Source of the DNA: an uncultured Veillonella sp.
GTDB taxonomy: Bacteria > Bacillota > Negativicutes > Veillonellales > Veillonellaceae
Length of the DNA: 17,044 bases
Assembly (NCBI GenBank): GCA_900757715.1
Contig: CAAEOZ010000015.1
Span: 1-17,044 of the forward strand
Direction: 5' to 3'
Positions 15,303 to 17,044 of this stretch are shown one piece after another (position 1 is the stretch's first letter; each line of letters begins with the position of its first letter). The notes below the pieces were generated by a model. It had not been told where the DNA came from, searched no databases, and was given only the letters and a program-made list of their open reading frames with translations. A program made the position numbers and the translations under genes.

Positions 15303-15649
15303 TTCTATATAACATTACTTTTATTTTATAACTTTTGGGGAATTACACAATACTTTTGTGAAAGTTTTATATAGAAAAATTAGTTATATTTTTAATTTTA
15401 TAGCTCTTCTGCATATATTATATACAATAATTGTGAAAGAATACTAATTAATATGGTTAGATGTGTTATTTAGGCTATATATTATAGTATTATTTATATA
15501 AATGATGTTTTTGATTCTATAGATATTTGTACCAATTCTATAGATAATAGTATAATTTATATGGATAAATTCTTTATATATTTGATATATATCTATAAAA
15601 GTAATTGAGTAAACTTTTTCTTATTTTTTTAGTTGTTTAGGAGGTTCTC
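15303..15649. other. AT-rich divergent intergenic region
   Basis: No gene found. The right half carries the dehydrogenase promoter candidate with duplicated palindromes (15514-15556). The alr promoter should lie on the left but no clear boxes were recognised. Confidence 0.6.
15514..15556 (+). promoter_or_regulatory. Promoter candidate with duplicated ATTCTATAGATA boxes
   Basis: ATTCTATAGATA occurs at 15514-15525 and 15535-15546, exactly 21 bp apart (two helical turns); each contains the palindrome TCTATAGA. TTGTAC (15527-15532) and TATAAT (15551-15556) with an 18-bp spacer form a possible promoter that the two boxes flank. The binding protein is unknown. Confidence 0.45.
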
Positions 15650-16600
15650 ATGAGTGAACGTGTAGTAGTTGTAAACGCAAGTAAAATGAATTATGACCAT
15701 GCATTAGATTTCTCCATATTATCTAATGATGTACAGGTTTATGATAACAGCACAAATACTGAACTTATCGAACGCATTCAGGGTGCTCGCGTAGTAGTAA
15801 CAAAAGAGATTTCTGTTACTGCTGAGTTACTTTCACAATTTCCAGATACAGTAAAGCTCATCGTAGAAGCCGGCACAGGCTATAATAATATCGACCTCAA
15901 TGCAGCAAAGGCAAAGGGTATCACTGTGTGCAACATTCCAGCATACAGTACAGAGCGTGTAGCACATACGGTAATCATGATGATTCTTAATTTTGCGTCC
16001 ACTATGCAACAACAAATTGGTATGCTTGCTAAAGGTGATCGTAGTAACTTTACAAAATATTTGCAAGTGAGTCATACAGAAGTGAATGGCAAAACATTAG
16101 GTGTTGTTGGTGCTGGTCACATCGGAATGGAAGTTATCAAAGTAGCAAAAGCACTTGGCATGAATATTTTGGTTCATACACGTACACCAAAAGCTGATGG
16201 GGATGGTATTCGTTATGTAAGTCTTGATGAATTACTTGAAAATAGTGATTATATTACATTGCATTGCCCATTGAATGATCAAACTAAACATCTTATTAAT
16301 AAAGAAACAATTGGTAAGATGAAACCTAATGCAGTCATCGTTAATACTGGTCGTGGTGCCCTTATCAATGAAGCTGATCTTTGTGAAGCATTAGCAGCTA
16401 AACGTATTGCTGGGGCAGGTCTTGATGTACAAGAGGTAGAACCACCAGTTGAGGATAGTCCTCTCTATACACTAGATAATGTCATCATTACTCCGCACAT
16501 GGGTTGGAAAGGCCTTGAAACACGTCAACGCCTGGTAGGCATTATTCGAGATAATATACAAGCATTCTTAAAAGGTGAACCAATTAATGTGGTGTCATAA
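15650..16600 (+). CDS. D-isomer-specific 2-hydroxyacid dehydrogenase (glycerate/hydroxypyruvate type)
   Basis: This oxidoreductase reduces a 2-keto acid to the D-hydroxy acid with NAD(P)H. The 316-residue product has the split catalytic domain and a central Rossmann fold with GAGHIG (154-159). Catalytic residues are in place: R235 (NTGRGAL), E264 (DVQEVEPP) and H283 (TPHMGW), with W286 as in glycerate dehydrogenases. The N-terminal pattern MNYDHALDFSIL also recalls that group. After the second strand the sequence reads VHTRTP (175-180) where NAD enzymes usually have an acidic residue, so NADPH may be preferred. Glycerate/hydroxypyruvate or glyoxylate are likely substrates. The start follows TAGGAGG. 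It stands next to a regulator read in the opposite direction. Confidence 0.85.
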   Translation: MSERVVVVNASKMNYDHALDFSILSNDVQVYDNSTNTELIERIQGARVVVTKEISVTAELLSQFPDTVKLIVEAGTGYNNIDLNAAKAKGITVCNIPAYSTERVAHTVIMMILNFASTMQQQIGMLAKGDRSNFTKYLQVSHTEVNGKTLGVVGAGHIGMEVIKVAKALGMNILVHTRTPKADGDGIRYVSLDELLENSDYITLHCPLNDQTKHLINKETIGKMKPNAVIVNTGRGALINEADLCEALAAKRIAGAGLDVQEVEPPVEDSPLYTLDNVIITPHMGWKGLETRQRLVGIIRDNIQAFLKGEPINVVS

Positions 16601-16714
16601 TAGTTACGATAAAGATTTATAACAGTATAATTTATACTATTACACCTTGATTTAATATAAAGGTCTATATTATAGGGTTGTTTGAACATCTACAGTATAG
16701 TGTAGTTTATAATA

Positions 16715-17044
16715 TTACATAATAGGTTCTATAACGGCATGGAAGTAATTGTCTAATTTTGTAGGCGATTCTTTCATGCCGTTTTTTACCCACCATAACA
16801 CCATTTCGACAAAACTACCTGAAATGTGATTGATAATAAAGTCATCCGGTAGATTTGTATTTGCTTTACGGTCTTGATTGATGAAATATCCTTGCACCAA
16901 CTCATTTAGATGATCTCTAAAATAGCGCAAAAAGATTTCGTTATTATCACTAGCTAGTAGTTCGAGGATTTTATTTTCATTTTGCTGTAAATGTTGTAAT
17001 AAATGACCAAATACTGAGACTGGGTAAATACTTTGTTGATAAAG
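16715..17044 (-). CDS. TetR/AcrR-family regulator, C-terminal part (cut by window edge)
   Basis: The frame is open from the right edge of the window to the stop at 16715-16717, giving at least 110 residues beginning LYQQSIYPVSVFGHLLQHL. No start codon is needed at 16930: the sequence upstream of it (NENKILELLASDNNEIFLRYF) is in frame and coherent. The pattern with DDFIINHISGSFVEMVLWWVKNGMKESP is typical of the TetR C-terminal ligand and dimer domain of the DhaS-like group (GxF/V, WWxxNG, SP). The DNA-binding N-terminus lies outside the window. It converges on the dehydrogenase, which it may or may not control. Confidence 0.75.
   Translation of the reverse strand, partial: LYQQSIYPVSVFGHLLQHLQQNENKILELLASDNNEIFLRYFRDHLNELVQGYFINQDRKANTNLPDDFIINHISGSFVEMVLWWVKNGMKESPTKLDNYFHAVIEPIM

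Overview
The window looks like chromosomal DNA of a low-GC, AT-spaced anaerobe of the Negativicutes, most likely Veillonella or a close relative. That placement is inference. It rests on an anaerobic C4-dicarboxylate antiporter of DcuA/DcuB type, strong AGGAGG-type ribosome sites, the gene content, and very AT-rich intergenic DNA. No rRNA, tRNA, CRISPR array, transposase or phage gene was seen.

Layout, left to right. Positions 1-552 carry no gene but hold two elaborate hairpin elements whose cores are inverted copies of each other. bioD (553-1305) and bioA (1486-2874) follow; they make two consecutive steps of biotin synthesis, and each has a palindromic operator candidate upstream. A terminator separates them from a Dcu-type C4-dicarboxylate transporter (3061-4401). 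Next is a zinc-homeostasis locus: znuC, znuB and a Fur-family regulator (probably Zur) run leftward (6744 to 4507), and the lipoprotein znuA runs rightward (6892-7806). The divergent znu promoters share a -10 region, and a TGC-ACT-AGT-GCA palindrome covers the -35 of one and the start point of the other.

Positions 8092-10387 hold three consecutive small five-helix membrane proteins of Yip1-like type, each closed by its own terminator. A convergent FliB-like cysteine-cluster protein lies at 10443-11348. Then come two related exported PepSY-like proteins. The second (12589-13646) is split by a frame change at a run of nine adenines and has a long structured leader. Behind it is a 330-bp gene-free element with long-range inverted arms, a G-poor CA-rich tract and nested hairpins. 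alr (alanine racemase, leftward), a D-2-hydroxyacid dehydrogenase (rightward) and the C-terminal part of a TetR-type regulator, cut by the right edge, complete the window.

The most interesting signals are: the A9 frame switch in the exported PepSY protein; the overlapping divergent znu control region; the ten-unit hexamer repeat that gives ZnuC an (Ala-Gln)10 tail just before the znuB start; the paired hairpin elements at the left end; and the composite inverted-repeat element at 13653-13983. No complete new multi-gene system could be demonstrated.
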